Assembly (NCBI GenBank): GCA_950097015.1
Contig: CATNEN010000005.1
Span: forward strand, 4,827,501 to 4,891,500
Source of the DNA: Macrostomum hystrix
Lineage: Eukaryota; Platyhelminthes; Macrostomidae
DNA length: 64,000 bases
Reading direction: 5' to 3'
Made by a program: the position numbers and the translations under genes. The notes beneath the pieces are model-generated. The model was not told the DNA's origin. It ran no database searches and worked only from the letters and a program-made list of their open reading frames with translations. The stretch's first letter is position 1; each line of letters starts with the position of its first letter. Positions 24,801-36,940 of the stretch are shown here, piece by piece.

Positions 24801-27127
24801 CTAGTAGCAAAGGAGGCGAATATCCAGATGCCGCTGTCTGATCTGCAGCCTCAGCTTCACCGACTAGAGCCCACCGAGAGCCTTTGAGTAGGGGTTGAGT
24901 TTGAGTTCATTTAGACCTACTTATCTGTTCATCGATACTATCATATCAAAACTGTGTGTGTATCTGTATCTGTGTGTACGCAAATCACAACTCGGTTATT
25001 TCCACTGAAAGCTGTCAAGCCAAGCATCTATCTTTTGTTAGTTTGTCACGCCAAAAATGTGTATAGCAATGAGATTTGCTTCAATAAAGAATTGCAGCAA
25101 TAATAGGAGTTATACAAATATTCTGACAGACAAAGTGGTAGATAAAAAAGTTGTAAGCTGCAATTGTATTGTGAGCTGCTGCAGCTAAAAGAGCAAATCA
25201 ACCTTTTTTTCTCTTTTCCTACTCAAACTAGAGGAAAGCGACTCACCGACTGCATCAAATGCGCGAGTCATCTCAGTTGCTATGGCGGTGCCGATAATGC
25301 CGAACTTCAGGTAGCTGGCAAAATGCGAGGTTTATTGCATTTTAGCGGTTTAAATGAACTCACTTCTTAGAAACTGCAGTTCTTTTAAAATGTGATTCAC
25401 AATCATAACAATCTGACAAAATGACAATCTGACAAATGACAATCTGACAAATGACAATCTGACAAAATGACAATCTGACAAATGACAATCTGACAAATGA
25501 CAATCTGACAAATGACAATCTGACAAATGACAATCTGACATAATGACAATCTGACATAATGACAATCTGACATAATGACAATCTGACAAATGACAATCTG
25601 ACAAATGACAATCTGACAAAATGACAATCTGACATAATGACAATCTGACAAATGACAATCTGACATAATGACAATCTGACATAATGACAATCTGACAAAT
25701 GACAATCTGACAAAATGACAATCTGACAAAATGACAATCTGACAAAATGACAATCTGACAAAATGACAATCTGACAAAATGACAATCTGACAAAATGACA
25801 ATCTGACAAAATGACAATCTGACAAAATGACAATCTGACAAAATGACAATCTGACATAATGAAAAAATGAAAAAAATGACAAAATGACAATCTGACAAAA
25901 TGACAAAATGACAAAAGGATGGAAGGAAAGCTACGAAAGACTTAATAGACAATTTAGACTCACTATGGCATTGTGTTGTCCCACAGATGAAATGGCCATT
26001 GAAAAAATGCAGCTGGAATGACTGAAATGTTAGAATGTACTTTAATCTACCGTTTAAAAGTGCAAATAGGCAAATAACTGATCAGTTGAAATGAATTAGA
26101 AAATTTATTTGACTTACAAACCGCATTAGCTTCAGCTCGGTAGCTAGGAGACACAGAAGTAATGTCCAAATCTTCTCTAAAATCGTATCTATTATCTTTA
26201 AGTCTTGAACGCGTTTTTGATTGTCGCAGTTTAGTCCAGCCTAGCGCCATCTGCAGTAGGGTCTGGTTCGATGTCAGATTCCACTGGAAAATAATATAAT
26301 TATTCATTTTTGTTTTGACAGTTTCGGGAATCACAGAAATTACAGGTTTCACAGTCATCACAGGTTTAAAGGGTATCACAAGTTTCGAAGGTGTCGCAAG
26401 TGTCACGGTTATCACAGGTGTCACAGGACCCACAAATGTCACAGGTGTCACAGGTATCACATGTTTCAAAGGTATCACAAAGTGTCACAGGTGACACAGG
26501 TAGGTGTCATAGGAATCACAAGTGGCAAAGGTGTGACAGGTTCCACAGGTGTCACAGGTGCCACAGGAATCACAGGTGTTACAGGTGTTTTCACAGGTGT
26601 CACATGTATCATATGTTTCAAAAGCATTCTATATGTCACAGGTATCACAGGTGACACAGATTTCACAGGTACACTGATTTCTCCTCACCTCGAGAAAATA
26701 CTGGTTTAAGAAATCTTGTTTGAGATGCAGTTCACTGTAGCCAACAATGATACGCATTGATTGCACCTGAAAGTTTAAACATTTCGATTTGATCTATTAG
26801 AATCTGTCAGAGGGTGACGGAAAACGAGAACTTTCCAAACCTTCTGGGCAATGGAGTTTTTGACTTGCTGGCTGAGGCGAGGGCTGGACCTAGTCAGATC
26901 AACGAATGCCTCCTTCAATAGGGGCACGAGAACTGCTGACACCTAAATGCGTGAAAAGTTCATCGAATAATTAAATTATTAAGAAAACTATCTATCCTAC
27001 GAGTTGTCAATCAATATTTGCATGAATAAAATTGGTTTAATTATTTGACAAAAAAACAATCTAAGAAAAATTGAGCAAAAGGCAATAAAACGATGAACTA
27101 ATTAATCAATTCTAAATCAACCAACCT

Positions 27128-27160
<33 letters not shown>

Positions 27161-27162
27161 CC

Positions 27163-27209
<47 letters not shown>

Positions 27210-27253
27210 TAATCAATCAATCAATCAATCAATCAACCAATCAATCAATCAAC

Positions 27254-27284
<31 letters not shown>

Positions 27285-27357
27285 CCAATCAAACAATCAA
27301 CCAATCCATCAACCAATCAACCAATCAATCAATCAAACAATCAACCAATCAATCAAG

Positions 27358-27396
<39 letters not shown>

Positions 27397-28082
27397 CAGT
27401 CCATCCATCAACAATCAACAATCAACCATCCGATCAATCAAACAGTGATTCAATGAACCTGTCATCCAATAACTATCATCTGCGCAATGCAAAAGCTACT
27501 AAAAGCAGACAGCCAACCAGTTCCAGCCGCAGTCGACTTTGAGCCTCCTCAAAATAGACCGCGTTGAGTCCGGGCGATCTGAGCAGTCTCAGGCAGGTCA
27601 GCCAGTCCTCCTCGGCGTGCTCCTGGCCATTCAGCTGGGCTGAGTGCCTCAGCGAGTCGCGTCTGGACTTGGCCGAGTAGAACGGCGCAAACCGGAGGAT
27701 GATGCAGAACTCCAGGTACTTTTTGAGATCGCTGGAAAATTTGAGAACGCGAAACATGCTGCTCATGTGCCCGTGCAGCTCATTTGGTGACATTATGGGA
27801 GGGTTAGTGGCAGAGCGGTTAACATGTTTGCCTCGATTCCGCGGTGAGGCCGCACTCATTTGACAGAAGGCTTGGGGGCTTGTCGTGCAATTTACGCCAT
27901 GGAGGGCCAACCTCCAAGGCACAGTGAGAGTGTACACTGCCTGACGATGAGAAAGCCAAGGCAGATGTACACACCTGTGTGCGTGTGTGCTCAGGAGTCA
28001 GCGGAATGGGCAGAAATGCCTCCTCGCTGGCTGCGGGTCTAGTGTCACCAAATGATGTGCCATTGTCCGCAGCCCTTCTTCA

Positions 28083-28114
<32 letters not shown>

Positions 28115-31100
28115 TGACTCTTGAGCGAGCTCACACTCACACAGGTGTGTACATCTGCCCTGACTTTCTCATCGTCAGGCAGTGTACACTCTCACTGTGC
28201 CTTGGAGGTTGGACCTCAAGGTCGTAAATTGCACGACAAGCGCCCAAGCCTTCTGTCAAAGGAGTGTGGCCTCGCCGCGGAATCGAACCCAGGGACCTCG
28301 CTCTAAGAATCGAACTCCCGACCTCTCATTTCGAAGTCCAAGTCTGTAAACACTTGAAAGCAACCTCCCATATGATCGTGAATAAAAAATAGCTTTAAAT
28401 TTGATGGCAATCCGAATCTGCCTGTCATCATGAGTCACCTTTGTTGAGTGGTTCTGAGCAGGGCTACATTAAATACCTATGCAGGTTTGAATGACAGACA
28501 AAACAGCAGACTGACAAGCTTTTAGGCCTCATCATCTTCTTTTTCTACGCAATGCGATCAGAATCAACTGTCACCCGAAGGAAGGCTGCTTTGAAGATCA
28601 CACACGATGTAGAAATCAAACGACAACAAAGATTAGGGTAGACACGCCTTTGATCTTTTCGATGACAGTTTACTTTTCGGACACTGAAGCTACTTAAAGT
28701 AGTACAAATGCTTATGTAAATGACTCACTCATCTCGCAGTCGCTTTAGCAGACTTCCTAATTGATAAAAGTAACCTGGGTTGCCGACCGCGATCACCATC
28801 GAATCGACTGGGTGCTTCGCGTTGCCATGCAGGAATTCAGCAATCAACTTGTCGAACTGAATCTGAAAGCAGGACGGAAGTGAGACCTTCTTAGGTTGCG
28901 TAGGCTGAGAACTGCTCAAATCCTCTATTGAGAACTGCTCAAATCCTCTCTTGAGAACTGATCAAATCCTCTCTTGGGAACTGCTCAAATCCTCTCTTGA
29001 GAACTGATCAAATCCTCTCTTGAGAACTGATCGAATCCTCTCTTGGGAACTGATCAAATCCTCTCTTGAGAACTGATCAAATCCTCTCTTGAGAACTGAT
29101 CAAATCCTCTCTTGAGAACTGATCAAATCCTCTCTTGGGAACTGCTCAAATCCTCTCTTGGGAACTGATCAAATCCTCTCTTAAGAATTGATCAAATCCT
29201 CTCTTGAGAACTGACCAAATCCTCTCTTGAGAACTGATCAAATCCTCTCTTAAGAACTGATCAAATCCTCTCTTGGGAACTGCTCAAATCCTCTCTTGAG
29301 AACTGATCAAATCCTCTCTTGAGAACTGATCAAATCCTCTCTTGAGAACTGATCAAATCCTCTCTTGAGAACTGATCAAATCCTCTCTTGAGAACTGCTC
29401 AAATCCTCTCTTGGGAACTGATCAAATCCTCTCTTGAGAACTGATCAAATCCTCTCTTGAGAACTGCTCGGACTGAGACCTCTCTGAGATCTTCAAAGAC
29501 TATGTACAACGAACTTATCCTCGGCACTTTTTCGCTCACCAGAGATCCATCGGCTTCAAGTCGACGTTGAAATTCGCCAACAGTGAAACGTTCGGCCCTC
29601 ATAAGGGGCTGATCCTTCAGAGGATGATTAGCAGGATGGCTGATCTGAAATTAAAGACATAATATTGCTGTTTAATCCTCTGTCACTCCTTTGCCATGTC
29701 ACTCCGTTCCTATGTCACTCCGTTCCTATGTCACTCCGTTCCTATGTCACTCCGTTCCTATGTCACTCCGTTCCTATGTCACTCCGTTCCTATGTCACTC
29801 CGTTCCTATGTCACTCCGTTCCTATGTCACTCCGTTCCTATGTCACTCCGTTCCTATGTCACTCCGTTCCTATGTCACTCCGTTCCTATGTCACTCCGTT
29901 CCTATGTCACTCCGTTCCTATGTCACTCCGTTCCTATGTCACTCCGTTCCTATGTCACTCCGTTCCTATGTCACTCCGTTCCTATGTCACTCCGTTCCTA
30001 TGTCACTCCGTTCCTATGTCACTCCGTTCCTATGTCACTCCGTTCCTATGTCACTCCGTTCCTATGTCACTCCGTTCCTATGTCACTCCGTTCCTATGTC
30101 ATCATTCGAGCATATTTGTAAACTGAGTCATTAGACGAAATCGATTTGTACAAACCTGAGCCAGAGACTGAAGCACAGTGAGCACACTGTCAGCATAGTT
30201 TTTGCCAACACTGTCTCCAAGGTGTTCCAAATCGTTGACGAGCTGGACAATGAACTGGCGCAGCTGATTTTGTTCGCGTGGATCGGCGAAGTCGCCCAGC
30301 TTCCAGTCCTGATGCTCGTCTAGCTGATTGAGGTGTGGCATGGAAATCAATGTGCTCAACCACATATTATTGAGTCTCAAAATCTCATACTAAATTCAAA
30401 AGTCTCAAAATCTCATACTAGATTCAAACATCTCAAAATCTCATACTAGATTCAAACGTCTCAAAATCCCATAGTAGATTCAAAAGTCTCAAAATCTCAT
30501 GCTATATTCACAAGTCTCAAAATCTCATTCTATATTCAAAAGTCTCAAAATATCATACTACTCGTAAATTCAAAGTCTCAAAACTCATACTAAATTCAAA
30601 GTCTCAAAATCTCATACTAAATTCAAAAGTCTCAAAATCTCATACTAAATTCAAAAGTCTCAAAATCTCATGCTATATTCACAAGTCTCAAAATCTCATA
30701 CTAGATTCAAACATCCCAAAATCTCATACTAGATTCAAACGTCTCAAAATCCCATAGTAGATTCAAAAGTCTCAAAATCTCATGCTATATTCACAAGTCT
30801 CAAAATCTCATTCTATATTCAAAAGTCTCAAAATATCATACTACTCGTAAATTCAAAGTCTCAAAATCTCATACTAAATTCAAAAGTCTCAAAATATCAT
30901 AGTAGATTCAAAAGTCTCAAAATCTCATACTAAATTCAAAAGTCTCAAAATCTCATACTAGATTCAAACGTCTCAAAATCCCATAGTAGATTCAAAAGTC
31001 TCAAAATCTCATGCTATATTCACAAGTCTCAAAATCTCATTCTATATTCAAAAGTCTCAAAATATCATACTACTCGTAAATTCAAAGTCTCAAAATCTCA

Positions 31101-32026
31101 TACTAAATTCAAAAGTCTCAAAATATCATAGTAGATTCAAAAGTCTCAAAATCTCATACTAAATTCAAAAGTCTCAAAATCTCATACTAGATTCAAACGT
31201 CTCAAAATCCCATAGTAGATTCAAAAGTCTCAAAATCTCATGCTATATTCACAAGTCTCAAAATCTCATTCTATATTCAAAAGTCTCAAAATCTCATGCT
31301 ATATTCAATAGCCTCAAAATCTCATATTTAATTAGAGATTTTCAAAATCTTATTGTAAATTCACAAGTCTCAATAAATAGGCAATAAAGTAGCAATATTA
31401 AACTGATAGCCATAACTCCGGTCCTTGAAAAGCAGCTGCGAGAGAGTTGTAAAAATAAACAGACTTCCTGCATTTATTGCTCCGAGCGTAAGTTAATAAC
31501 TTGGCAACCGCGATAGTAAATGATTGTCATCTACCCAAAATATTCCCCAAATATCCCAATATCCCATTCTCATTGGCAGGTGCGACAGTAATTTGAGTAC
31601 GCTGACTGACTCTCGGCTTTATTGTGCTCATATAACTGGGCAGTTATTCCGTATCTGGGGGCCTGGGACTGTGGCGGAGGGGAGGGGAGAAGAGACAGAT
31701 GGGCACAGACACTCCCTTAGTCTCCCTTCAATCCATTTTCGCATAGAGAGCTCAGCAAAAAACTATTTTTTGAGATTGGAATGCTGGATTGAGCAAAAAA
31801 CCATTGATAAACCAAAGCGATGTCAAACAGAATGGGACCCCACGGAGTTCCTGAGAGCCTATGTTTTTTGGTCATCGGTTGGAAGAATTCGGAAAGTCAT
31901 CTGACGATTTATTTTTTGGGATTGGGATAAATGTAAAGAGCCAAGAATAATCCCCCACTATTTACTTTGCACAGTTTATTGACCTAAAACTTGAATGGGA
32001 GATTTCGCTTTCATATACATTTTCAT

Positions 32027-32061
<35 letters not shown>

Positions 32062-32490
32062 CCCAGGACAGACAGACAGACACCCAGGACAGACAGACAG
32101 ACACCCAGGACAGACAGACAGACACCCAGGACAGACAGACAGACACCCAGGACAGACAGACAGACACCCAGGACAGACAGACAGACACCCAGGACAGACA
32201 GACAGACACCCAGGACAGACAGACAGACACCCAGGACAGACAGACAGACAGACACCCAGGACAGACAGACAGACAGACACCCAGGACAGACAGACACCCA
32301 GGACAGACAGACACCCAGGACAGACAGACACCCAGGACAGACAGACACCCAGGACAGACAGACACCCAGGACAGACAGACACCCAGGACAGACAGACACC
32401 CAGGACAGACAGACACCCAGGACAGACAGACAGACAGAGACCCAGGACAGACAGACACCCAGGCAGGCAGACAGACAGACAGACAGACAG

Positions 32491-32532
<42 letters not shown>

Positions 32533-34788
32533 GAGACTGGCGGACAGACAGGCACACATCCATTTCAAATAACGAGTTGAGCAGTTAAAAAAAGCTTGTT
32601 ACTGAGAACAGGACTCACCAGCAGGATTTGCTCTCGCGGTGACCAAGGCGACTCAACCGGTTGCATACGGAACAGAGACTCAACGCCCAGCTCCATTTGG
32701 AGGCATATTATCCGATCGGCTGCAAACATAGTAGAACGATGAGAGAACTCTATACAGGTGATATCTAAACCAACATTAACCCAATGTCTGATGACAATCA
32801 ATTTGAGCATAGACTCATAGATTAATCACTGCTGTCACAGAATCATATGCAGTATGTTTGCTGATGAATGAGATGCAGCACAAACAGGCAAGTCTAGGCC
32901 ACACAATGCCACAATGGCGGCTCATAGGCGGCGCAGAAGAACCAGGAAGCTATACTCATAAGCTAGTGAAAACAGGATGAAATTAGGCAAGCGAGTCAGA
33001 GCCCACACTAGCCATGAGCAACAATGAGCAGAGCGCATAGCACATGCCTGCTAGCCATTTGCCTGCCTGACAGTTGGAGAACAACAAGAAAGTCTGGGAT
33101 TGGGATAAGAATTCAATGAATGGATGGAGGAGGACAGACATCTGGCCGTGTGTGCAGCCTGGGCGGATTTAGAACTGCGGATGCCAGGAGGAGCTGCTGT
33201 GGAGAAGTACCGCCCCCTCTCAAAACCTCGTGCCTAGCGGTTGGTGAGTAGGATTTTGAGTAGTAGACCTTATATGAGCATGCGTGATGAAGGCCTGAGC
33301 TGAGAAGCTTCACCAGGAGGGGATTAGAAATCTACTTGGCAGGGTTTGGGGGGCACCTGCATTATTCAAGGATCAGCAGCTTCTCTACCAGCTATAAGTC
33401 GTCGATGAGGCTTCAATGCAATCGTGCTCAATTTCTAACCAATCAAACAACTCATGCAGAGGCCGCACACACACACATGAACTCACAAAGGAGAAACCGT
33501 GTTTGATAAGAAATTTGTTTACAAAACGTTTGACAATGGGATTTTTCTGTGCAGGATAGATCCTGACAATGCAACTTGACCTAACTTTCCCCTGTAGTTC
33601 AAGACAGGCCAATACACACTCGGAGATGCGGCAAACCGACCGTGTTTGTCTATCACAAACTTGACAGACAAGAGTGGAAAGTTTGCACGAATTAATTCAA
33701 GGTTAAGTACACAGAAATCGATTGTTAACTCGCCGCAAAGTATATGTTTTGTTAACTTTAAGCTCTTCCTAGGACGCTTTTCATTAAGCTATCTGGATTC
33801 GCCTGTTGATTCGTTCGTCCTTTCTTTCTGAACTGTTTGCCCCTTGCGCTCAATTGGCTCAGGTGGGTAGATCGCTAATTAATTTTTCAAGATCTTCCTA
33901 CATTGAGTGTCTTACTACAGCTCACGATAGAGACGGAAATTCAATGAGCTCACTCAATCTGCGCCTGCCCTGGCAAGTATTTAGCAGAGTCTGAAACTCG
34001 TCGCCGCTGGATCCGGCGGAAGTCGGAGCGGAACTCGAGCTGCACTGCGCTAGGCGCGGGTCCTCCACCGAGATGCAGGCCTCGAAGAACTGCCTGAGCT
34101 TCAGTCGCCAGCTGGGCGAATTGTCATCACCTGACTCCAGCATCTCCCGCAGATGATTGTCAACGCCAGCTTGTAGGCGAGTTGATCTCGACCAGACTGA
34201 CACAGTTGGTGGCATGTGGTTCTCATTTAGCCAACCGTCGCACGAGAAGGCGAAGAACTCTTCGCACGGATCGGCGGTCTTGTTCAGCATCTCCTCCATT
34301 TCGGCGGCGGACTTCAGGCAGGCTCGACTCAGGCAGTACGATGCGGGGGCTGACGCGCGGCCGCTGTTGATGTAGCCGCCGCTGCCAGCGCAGTTCGATG
34401 TCTTCTGTGACGGCGGACGAAACGCCGGCAAGTAGCTAAGTAGCAGGAAGGCGCTGACCGCCAGAAGGCCAACTGTGAGGGCGGCGCAGCAGCAGCAGAG
34501 AAACTTCTCGCGACGTCGATAGCCTTCACCATCGTTGACGTCTTCGACGATGTCATTGTTATCGTTTCGACGACGCCCATTGGCAGGTGAGTGACTGGCG
34601 CTTGTGTTGACAACTCGCGCCTGCAGCAGGAACGGACGCGATGTGGAGGCCGGCATGCTCGAAGCCGCATCGCAGCAGCTCAACTGAGCAGTTTCGTAGC
34701 CAAGACCGCAGCTTATCTGGCCGTAGGAGGGACCAGAGAAGCTGGGATAATTTGCGCGCTGCAACCGCGAAGGTATTGACTGAGTCAT
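21815..34788 (-). CDS. Neprilysin-like (M13) type II membrane protein, zinc site lost
   Basis: Fifteen exons, all phases compatible: 33954..34788, 32619..32719, 30156..30323, 29540..29644, 28729..28862, 27518..27731, 26841..26942, 26689..26766, 26118..26283, 25964..26021, 25247..25314, 24754..24800 (or start 24863), 23936..24100, 23792..23862, 21815..21905; 2,403 nt, 800 residues. A cytoplasmic Ser/Arg-rich N-terminus and one membrane segment (about 97-120) precede the M13 N-terminal domain ([10 protein letters not shown], then [14 protein letters not shown] at 173-186). The C-terminal domain keeps [33 protein letters not shown] and FGEAFGCG. The zinc motif HExxH reads T667-E-M-T-R671, so both histidines are gone. 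The ENxxD segment aligns with H692-STSK, so its ligand appears lost too, and about 20-45 residues before it are missing. M13 enzymes cleave extracellular peptides; this one should be inactive, as known for some invertebrate M13 paralogues. Most introns carry minisatellites. Transcription start not identified. Confidence 0.88.
21920..23775. repeat. 20/21-bp minisatellite in the last M13 intron
   Basis: Same unit as 4612-6347 (TCAGTTGATGGATGGGTTCT), roughly 90 copies. The array is nearly as long as in the orphan copy, unlike the other two shared arrays. It occupies almost the whole intron between 21906 and 23791. Confidence 0.95.
24135..24686. repeat. Short copy of the 26-bp minisatellite in an M13 intron
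   Basis: About 21 units beginning CTGCGATTCTAGCTTTGCCT, in the intron before exon 13. It is the counterpart of the 7.3-kb array at 6710-13993 and marks the inner boundary of the duplicated segment. Confidence 0.95.
25395..25915. repeat. Minisatellite (ATGACAATCTGACAA) in an M13 intron
   Basis: 14-16-bp units with AAATGAC, AAAATGAC and ATAATGAC length variants, lying between exons 11 and 10. Minus-strand frames of up to 200 codons ([13 protein letters not shown] type) are open in all three phases for the same repeat reason and are not coding. Confidence 0.95.
26330..26680. repeat. Degenerate 9-bp repeat (TCACAGGTG) in an M13 intron
   Basis: Imperfect tandem of 9-bp TCACAGGTG / TCACAGGTA units between exons 9 and 8. 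The 9-bp period gives apparent collagen-like or Val-Thr-Pro frames on both strands, which are not supported as genes. Confidence 0.85.
27125..27445. repeat. (CAAT)n microsatellite in an M13 intron
   Basis: Tetranucleotide CAAT repeat with CAAC, AAAC and CATC variants, between exons 7 and 6. Confidence 0.95.
27795..28110 (+). mobile_element. SINE family 1, near full length, in M13 intron
   Basis: Begins with a tRNA-like head: GTGGCAGAGCGGTTAAC resembles a box A, and CGATTCCGCGG lies at the box B position. The body (GGCTTGGGGGCTTGTCGTGC, GTGTACACTGCCTGACGATG) follows, then a GATGTGCCATT...CGCAGCCCTTC end and an (ATT)n tail at 28085-28113. It is followed immediately by an inverted copy, making a tail-to-tail pair in the intron between exons 5 and 6. 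Confidence 0.85.
28111..28335 (-). mobile_element. SINE family 1, inverted partner
   Basis: Minus-strand copy sharing about 200 bp with the preceding SINE, from GACTCTTGAGC to the head remnant GGCCTCGCCGCGGAATCGA. The two share the (ATT)n tail region between them. Confidence 0.82.
28915..29472. repeat. 21-bp minisatellite (GAACTGATCAAATCCTCTCT) in an M13 intron
   Basis: About 26 units of 21 bp (GAACTGATCAAATCCTCTCT plus T and G/GA variation) between exons 5 and 4. Variants CTGCTC and TTAAG are interspersed. Confidence 0.95.
29685..30100. repeat. 16-bp minisatellite (TCCGTTCCTATGTCAC) in an M13 intron
   Basis: Roughly 26 essentially perfect 16-bp units between exons 4 and 3. The lack of variants suggests very recent expansion or homogenisation. 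Plus-strand frames are open in all phases and encode [16 protein letters not shown]-type repeats; this is treated as an artefact. Confidence 0.97.
30385..31375. repeat. 28-bp minisatellite (AAGTCTCAAAATCTCATACT) in an M13 intron
   Basis: Units of about 28 bp, AAGTCTCAAAATCTCATACT plus AAATTCAA, with ACTCGTAAATTC and CCCATAGTAG variants that recur in the same order as larger blocks. Lies between exons 3 and 2. Confidence 0.93.
32028..32556. repeat. CAGACAGACACCCAGGA minisatellite in an M13 intron
   Basis: Units built from CAGA tetramers and CACCCAGGA, with 4-bp length variation in the number of CAGA. The same unit recurs at 49320-49516 and 50103-50225. Frames of nearly 200 codons on both strands (CLSVCPG or [10 protein letters not shown]) arise from the repeat. 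Confidence 0.95.
32720..33953. other. First intron of the M13 gene; nothing recognised
   Basis: One of the few introns of this gene without a tandem array. Several short frames exist on both strands; none resembles a family. Confidence 0.6.
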
Positions 34789-35384
34789 GGCTTGAGCAGT
34801 TGCGAAGCTTATGCTCTTGAGTTCAGGCTACTAAGTGACTTGAAAACTCACGAATTTGATCATATTGCTTAGGCATATCTTGTTCTGCGAGCGAGTCACT
34901 GCGAGTGTCAAATATACATCGATTACTGAGCTCACTTTTTTTGTACTCAAAAGCCTTCTTGGCACGGCGCTGATTGGCCGTTGACATCGGGGAACCAATC
35001 AGGTGACACCTGATAAACAGTAGACAGGAATTTCAAACTGGACGAAAATGCAAAGCGTTTTAAGAGATATTTTTTATAGTTTCACGTGATGATATAACCT
35101 TGAAGAAAATAGGCAACTGATAGACATTATTAAGAATGCATGGCGGCTTTTAATCTGCAGCATTCGCTGCTTATTCCCATGAGAAATCAGAGAACAGTGT
35201 TAAAAGTTGCAGGCAATCGCATGTGGCTCCTCACGTTATATATTCATGAAATATAATTGATTAATATCTGGATTTTATTATCTTGGCAGATTTCTTTGTA
35301 GATACGCTCTCGTAATGTAGTTATATTGGACACATTTCTTCGTCTTTAAATCATTGTATAGTATACTATCAATGCTGTGATAAA
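34789..35384. other. 5' flank of the M13 gene; promoter not identified
   Basis: Sequence upstream of the M13 start codon (34788). No TATA box or initiator could be assigned by eye, and no other gene is seen. An untranslated leader exon is possible. Confidence 0.4.
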
Positions 35385-35625
35385 CACGTCCGATCGTCGC
35401 AGAGGTCCCTGAGCTCGATTCCGCAGCGAGGCCACATTCATTTGGGGCGCAGCCGCGGAGAGAAGGCTTGGTGGCTTGTCGTGTATAGAGAGTTTACACT
35501 GCCGGACGATGAGAAAGTCAGGAGAGATGTAAACACCTATGTGAGTGTGTGCCTGCAAACAATTTCCGTGCGTGCGTGCTCTGAATATTGCGATAAGAGC
35601 AATACTCCTCAATACTACTCGCAAT
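35385..35625 (+). mobile_element. SINE family 1 (plus member of an inverted pair)
   Basis: GGTCCCTGAGCTCGATTCCG head remnant at about 35403, then GGCGCAGCCGCGGAGAGAAG, a small deletion relative to other copies, and the GATGAGAAAGTCAGG block. Its tail points toward the minus-strand copy that follows. Confidence 0.82.
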
Positions 35626-35634
35626 AATAACTAT

Positions 35635-35905
35635 TCTGCCAGTTTCGCTGGCTCCTGAGCACACACGCACACAGATACTGTACGCAGGCACACTCTCACA
35701 CAGGTGTGTACATCTGCCCTAACTTTCTCATCGTCAGGCAGTGTACAGTCTAACTGTGCCTTAGGAGGTTGGCCCTCAATAGCGTAAATTGCACGACAAG
35801 CCACCAAGCCTTCTCTCCGCGGCTGCGCCCCAAATGAATGTGGCCTCGCCGCGGAATCGAGCTCAGGGACCTTGGTGCGAGAGGCAAACGCTTTGATTCC
35901 TCAAA
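35635..35905 (-). mobile_element. SINE family 1 (minus member of an inverted pair)
   Basis: Nearly complete minus-strand copy: CTCCTGAGCACACACGCACA, CATCGTCAGGCAGTGTACA, CTCTCCGCGGCTGCGCCCC, and head CTCGCCGCGGAATCGAGCTC. Together with 35385-35625 it forms a second tail-to-tail pair. Confidence 0.85.
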
Positions 35906-36578
35906 GCGTCCTCAAACTGTGATTGAAATACTTATAGTATGAAATTCGTGTACAATGTTTTCACAGCTAGTTTAGCATCAGCAGCTGTGGGATTATCGGA
36001 AACTTAGGAATCGGAAATTCCAACAGTGACTGTGTCCAGTAGCTCACGAAGTGTAGGGAGCTAGAAGAGGGATGTCGAAGAGTGGGCGAGTATGAGTTGG
36101 AGGTGGACAGCACAGGGCAGAGTTAATGCCCCATGGGAGTAAAATGTCTAGTTTTTTTGCATTCCATTGCAGCAGAGACAGCTGGAGTTGGTTCTTGTCC
36201 TCCCCTACTCCTCTGCCAGTTTCTGAGCAGTCTGCTCACTTCCCTGACGCATCATCAGGAAATGCCATTATGCTCATTACCGCAGCCCCGGGCATAGAGC
36301 ATGTATTTTGGCTGACTAAAAAGGGGGATAATAAGAACTGTCTTTAGCGGTCTTGTGTTCGAAAAGACAACAGGGTCGAGAGGAAAATTCCTTGCGACAC
36401 ATAACCGGATTTGCCTTAAAACAGAATGCCTGCATTGGTATACCAGTTCCTGTTGGTGAGTTACCCGCAGACTAGACCTACTTGATAATGGGTGAGTTTT
36501 CGAATTGTTGAAACTTTTTTAAATACTAAACTGCAGGTGAAAATGTTAGTCATTCACCGTTACTCCTGACTGACGCAA
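35906..36578. other. No gene seen
   Basis: A 73-codon plus-strand frame at 36126-36347 has no recognisable domain. No repeats were noticed. Confidence 0.5.

Positions 36579-36940
<362 letters not shown>

Noticed and set aside
25350-25952. Minus-strand frames of 167-200 codons
   Set aside because: Artefact of the ATGACAATCTGACAA array between M13 exons 11 and 10.
27979-28227. Short frame with a leucine run
   Set aside because: Formed by the (ATT)n tail shared by two inverted SINEs.
29665-30134. Plus-strand repeat protein of about 150 codons in three phases
   Set aside because: Artefact of the 16-bp array in an M13 intron, antisense to the gene.
31524-31904. 126-codon plus-strand frame, not repetitive
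   Set aside because: It lies antisense in an M13 intron, matches no family I recognise and lacks supporting splice or domain evidence. It is the least certain rejection.
31962-32572. Frames of about 195 codons rich in Cys-Leu-Ser-Val or Asp-Arg-Gln-Thr
   Set aside because: Translation of the CAGACAGACACCCAGGA minisatellite within an M13 intron; no family resemblance.
33113-33831. Several 60-75-codon frames on both strands
   Set aside because: All lie in the first M13 intron, have no domain or codon-use support, and are of a length expected by chance.
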